The notes under the pieces were generated by a model, which had not been told where the DNA came from, searched no databases, and saw nothing but the letters and a program-made list of their open reading frames with translations. Positions 61,401 through 64,000 of a DNA stretch of 64,000 nucleotides are shown piece after piece. The translations under genes and the position numbers were made by a program. Each line of letters opens with the position of its first letter. Within the stretch, counting starts at the first letter, position 1. This DNA comes from Sipunculus nudus (taxonomy: Eukaryota > Annelida > Sipuncula > Golfingiida > Sipunculidae): positions 37,758,714 to 37,822,713 of the forward strand of contig CM049320.1 of NCBI GenBank assembly GCA_026874595.1. Direction: 5' to 3'.

Positions 61401-62147
61401 TAGATGTCAAGGAGAAATATTTCAGGTACAGCGGTTACGATTTGTGCCATGTTAACAGATGGGTTTTTTTTTTAAGGTCCCAAAAAATACAGAGAAAAAT
61501 GCGTAAAATTGAAAAAAAAGGAGGCGGCACCAGTCTGCAGGAACTGATGAAACACTTCATGATCAATAGGTAAGCCAACAATCATGGTCACCAGTGCTGT
61601 AGTTATTGAGATACTGCAGTTTTTGTATGGATTTTTTTTTTTTTTTTTTTTTTTTTACTATTCTGGGGAGTACTTTGGAGCCCTATAGCTTAAAGGATGT
61701 GGGTAACAGAGACCTAACTTCCGGTTTCAAAGGAGATTGTTTTATAGTCCTGCCTGGGTGTCGAGTAAGAAGACTCAAGGTCCAGCGATTACGATTTGTG
61801 CCCTCTTAACGGAGGGAGAGACGGACAGACAGACAGACAGACGGACGACGATCAAAGAGTGATCACTATAGCACAGACAACTTTCAATCAGCTGAGTTAT
61901 AAACTGGGCAGGAAGCATTTTGACATGTCTGTCTTTAATTGGATGTGCAGGCCATGTTGAATGCTTAAACGCTCTGACAATACATTTCCATGTAACATAA
62001 ATAGTCCATTGTTTTTCATCAAAATAAATTAGGACAGTGTTCAGATTAAACAATATATCCTTTACATACAGCGAGCTAAACATGTATCATCAACCTTTTG
62101 CTAAATTAAACAATAACTTTTCTATCATACCTATCAAAAGAATTCAT
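51306..62147 (-). CDS. CARD protein, paralogue 2, fused to a trypsin-like domain lacking the catalytic His (6 exons, 417-424 aa)
   Basis: Join of 62147-62131, 56859-56715, 55739-55628 (or from 55760), 54943-54890, 53007-52954 and 52177-51306; phases 2,0,1,1,1. Numbering uses the 424-aa form. Residues about 8-97: CARD, with [20 protein letters not shown] and [20 protein letters not shown]. Residues 99-134: two 18-residue linkers. Residues about 165-420: trypsin-like fold of the FAM111/Trypsin_2 type, with GTGFYI (197-202), Asp273 in ELDYAFLG and Ser360 in GFSGSPIF; spacing fits a chymotrypsin-like triad. The His position in the TCWHV-type motif reads TCWPV (Pro224), preceded by three CTC repeats, so proteolysis is doubtful. 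No signal peptide or membrane helix. Death-fold/protease fusions are known in signalling systems; this gene's role is unknown. Confidence 0.75.
51906..51959 (-). repeat. Threefold 18-bp repeat inside the protease domain
   Basis: Three tandem units, each starting TGCAC(G/C)TGC, encode [12 protein letters not shown] and CTCWPV (residues 208-225). The last contains the Pro at the expected catalytic His position (codon CCT, 51911-51909). Confidence 0.9.
52954..53007 (-). CDS. CARD gene 2 exon 5 (linker, RGG motif)
   Basis: 54 nt, acceptor ttttttttcag, donor GGAG|gtaata; encodes [17 protein letters not shown], parallel to exon 6 of paralogue 1. Confidence 0.75.
53080..54374 (-). other. CARD gene 2 intron 4, part
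   Basis: AT-rich; a C-tract lies near 53866. A tRNA-like patch at about 54013-54180 (ctcgctcagctgttaattcgg) was not convincing as a SINE. Confidence 0.35.
54375..54426. repeat. (TA)n microsatellite
   Basis: About 26 TA units in CARD gene 2 intron 4. Confidence 0.9.
54890..54943 (-). CDS. CARD gene 2 exon 4 (linker)
   Basis: 54 nt, phase 1 at both ends, acceptor ttcaacag, donor ACAT|gtgagt; encodes [18 protein letters not shown]. Confidence 0.75.
55518..55556. repeat. (TA)n microsatellite downstream of the CARD exon 3 donor
   Basis: About 18 TA units, 71 bases into intron 3 of CARD gene 2; the same intron of paralogue 1 also starts with a TA tract. Confidence 0.9.
55628..55739 (-). CDS. CARD gene 2 exon 3 (CARD helices 4-6), shifted acceptor
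   Basis: The acceptor position homologous to paralogue 1 would be at 55761, but the dinucleotide there is AA. The next AG, accatcag|CAA at 55741-55740, keeps the frame and removes 7 codons. Donor AAAG|gtgagt. Encodes [20 protein letters not shown]. Confidence 0.7.
56715..56859 (-). CDS. CARD gene 2 exon 2 (CARD helices 1-3)
   Basis: Acceptor atcactacag|G and donor AAA|gtaagt; 145 nt. Encodes [20 protein letters not shown] and YQQLEELK. Confidence 0.85.
57103..57260 (+). repeat. Interspersed repeat B, copy 2
   Basis: Direct, diverged copy of 12882-13065, in CARD gene 2 intron 1. Confidence 0.65.
57270..60470 (-). other. CARD gene 2 intron 1, part
   Basis: AT-rich, with a compound (TA)n/(CA)n region at 58260-58408. 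No supported exon. Confidence 0.4.
58260..58408. repeat. Compound TA/CA microsatellite
   Basis: TA runs broken by caca and gtgtg, ending in a pure TA run. Confidence 0.85.
60480..61850. repeat. Tandem array, ~330-350-bp unit, about four units
   Basis: The landmark gacctaatttcagg (or close variants) recurs at about 60530, 60696, 61025, 61357 and 61711, that is at steps of 166, 329, 332 and 354 bases. Each full unit also carries gatttgtgcc, ttaacggacg, aaaaatacagagaaaaatgc, ctgcaggaactgatgaaaca and gatcaatatg in the same order. It lies in CARD gene 2 intron 1. Confidence 0.8.
62131..62147 (-). CDS. CARD gene 2 exon 1 (start codon, 17 nt)
   Basis: MNSFD plus AG, donor AG|gtatga, A at -3. Same 17-nt length and phase 2 as exon 1 of paralogue 1, which is the main reason for choosing it. 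An in-exon ATG at 56855-56853 is an alternative start. Confidence 0.55.
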
Positions 62148-62984
62148 GTTGGTCGAATGCCTTGTTCAGATTCTCAATGAATTGGGACTTCTAAATAATC
62201 TTATTAGATTTAGATTTCTTAAAATTTAGGAATAGACATTATTACGGCAGGACATTTGTCTTTTACTTTGTTCGAGTTATCCTCTGATGTGAAGTAAAAC
62301 GCCAAAATTTAAACTGAATCCGTTTAAAATGAAAATAACAATTGAATAGGCTTACTGCGTAATTCATCAACCTCTTTCCTTTTGTTTCAGTTTACCATGC
62401 TGAATGTACATGTTTATTCTATCAACTGAAATGAAATGGTTCCGTTTTTGGCGTGATATACATTGAAACTTCCCACATACATACGGGAATAGATAAGGAC
62501 CACAATCACAAAGAATAGGTTGTATTACGGGTTATTTGTCGATTTCATTCATTTATTTCATTTTTAAAAAAGTTTTTGGTATATACTATTTATCGGAATA
62601 GTGAAGGTGTCGGCAAACTGAAAATGCTGATCCAATTATTAATTATCTGCAGTGCACTTCCTGAACGATGTACGTACACTTTCACTCATTTATAATATTA
62701 ATGTACAATTTACATGAATCTCTGTAGGACTTATTAAATTGATACATAAAAAAGTATTCTCATAGTAACCTTTTTAAATAAAATTAGTATTAATATCTAC
62801 TCACCGTTCAAATAATTCAAGTCTTAAATAGTTGTATTATATAAATGTTAGTTAATATGACTCTTCTAAAGATGCAATTTATTCTCTTTATTTCGAAGTA
62901 TCTATGAAGTTTCTTAGTTAATTAATATCTAGACTTTCATTAACGCCCATATTACCAAATCTTCCTGATCTCATTCTAGCCAAT

Positions 62985-62996
62985 GAAAGCGAAACC
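62985..62996 (+). promoter_or_regulatory. ISRE-like motif GAAAGCGAAACC
   Basis: Matches the IRF-binding pattern GAAANNGAAANN, about 840 bases upstream of the predicted CARD gene 2 start. A few chance matches are expected in 64 kb. Confidence 0.25.
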
Positions 62997-63194
62997 AGCA
63001 ATCTGCCTATTAATTCCAATGGCGCGGAACTCAAAAGCATACACTGAAGACAGTGGCCGAAAAAAACACTGAAGACAAATGGAGAAGAGAAATCAACCAG
63101 ACCTGTGAAAGAACGAGAAAATGTAGTGCCGCGTGCGTCCTTCTGTCGACAAAACCTGGGTTAAAAAGTGATTGGTGCATATCACTCATCTGTG

Positions 63195-63198
<4 letters not shown>

Positions 63199-63239
<41 letters not shown>
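63199..63239. repeat. (TA)n microsatellite
   Basis: About 20 TA units. Confidence 0.9.
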
Positions 63240-63242
<3 letters not shown>

Positions 63243-64000
63243 ATGTAACATTTTGTTAAAATATATAAAGGGGATATTGATTTTAATATTTATATCAAAG
63301 AATTGTTAACAAAATTGTCAGCTGTACTTAAAAAATATCTGCTATTCTTTGTAAACTGTCCCTTAAAGACAGTGTTACCTTCACTCATTATAAAATATAA
63401 AAGCCAGGTTTCCAAATTATGCATCAAACAATTTAGGTATGATATTGATAGATACTCCTAATTATTCCTAGATATCCCATGGATACCGTGCCGCCTAGCA
63501 GCGGGTAATTTAATGGATCTTAACTCCGACTCAAGTGTCTATGTTCAATTATTATTATAACTAATATTAAGACCATCACAAATGAATCAAACTTTGCAAT
63601 CTTTACACACCCGGCATACAATCCGAATATATTTGTTGTGGACTTGTATTGTTTTTTCTCAGGTGCATTATAAATAGCTTGATGACTCTTCTGATCATTT
63701 AACATAAATTGACTTTTTTTATATTTTAAAGCTGTATACATGGTTTAACGACTACTTGGATGAATCATTTATCCATTTCCACTTTCAGTTTCTATTCATC
63801 TGAGAAAACTGAACATAATTAATCATATAGGTCAATAATTCAGATACCCTAGATACATTTTATATGATAACATGGACTCCATCTGTTTTAAACTAAATCA
63901 AATTAGCAACTTCATCCGCATGTAGGTTTCCTTAAGGTTGCCAATGGCAAAAGGGTAGGCGAAAGATGTATTGGGAACATGCAACCATTTGCAAAAAGGG

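Larger units (their letters stand above)
62148..64000 (-). other. Presumed 5' flank of CARD gene 2
   Basis: AT-rich, no CpG-rich promoter block like that of paralogue 1. Contains an ISRE-like motif and a CCAAT box (plus strand about 62980-62984) and a (TA)n tract. The promoter position is not settled. Confidence 0.35.

Noticed and set aside
1-64000. Bacterial-type features, CRISPR arrays, rRNA genes, operons
   Set aside because: Nothing of this kind is present; the (TA)n and 45-bp repeats lack spacer structure and the genes are spliced.

Overview
The window is animal nuclear DNA. It is AT-rich and intron-rich, with canonical GT-AG spliced exons, many (TA)n tracts, tRNA-derived SINEs, MITEs and decayed LTR retrotransposons. 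A lophotrochozoan, probably a bivalve mollusc, fits best, but this is inferred from the mix of gene and repeat families and no diagnostic marker gene is present. Long open frames are few. Most coding content sits in short exons that I recovered by chaining splice sites and intron phases by eye.

Three host gene units can be supported. (1) A minus-strand CARD-domain gene (1339-10386, 8 exons, 218 aa) has a promoter-like GC-richer block with a kappaB-type site just upstream. (2) A minus-strand paralogue (51306-62147, 6 exons, 417-424 aa) has the same exon plan: a 17-nt first coding exon, a 145-nt CARD exon, a 133-nt CARD exon, then small phase-1 exons. It ends in an 872-nt exon encoding a trypsin-like (FAM111/Trypsin_2-type) domain. 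In that domain the expected catalytic His position reads Pro, beside a threefold 18-bp repeat. (3) A plus-strand gene for a 122-aa DUF4440/SnoaL-like (NTF2-fold) protein (25260-33520, 4 exons) has a truncated pseudogene copy at 45037-48706.

Layout: 1-540 holds the gag end of a BEL/Pao-like element. 1-10.6 kb is CARD gene 1 with MITEs and a SINE in its introns. 10.9-21 kb is repeat-rich, with a foldback element, a perfect-looking hairpin and a decayed MULE-type transposon with SWIM-like and Ulp1-like parts. 21.2-33.5 kb is the DUF4440 locus, whose intron 1 carries an antisense Ty3/Gypsy element with integrase ahead of reverse transcriptase (Gmr1-like order) and no 3' LTR. 35-39.2 kb holds a solo LTR, SINEs, a rearranged second Gypsy fragment and an LTR/primer-site fragment. 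43.5-48.8 kb is a diverged segmental duplicate of 21.2-33 kb. 51.3-62.2 kb is CARD gene 2, and 62.2-64 kb its presumed upstream flank.

The most interesting unit is the CARD pair. One member looks like a CARD protein with a low-complexity tail, the other like a CARD coupled to a probably inactive protease domain. A signalling or immune role is inference from the domain classes only.
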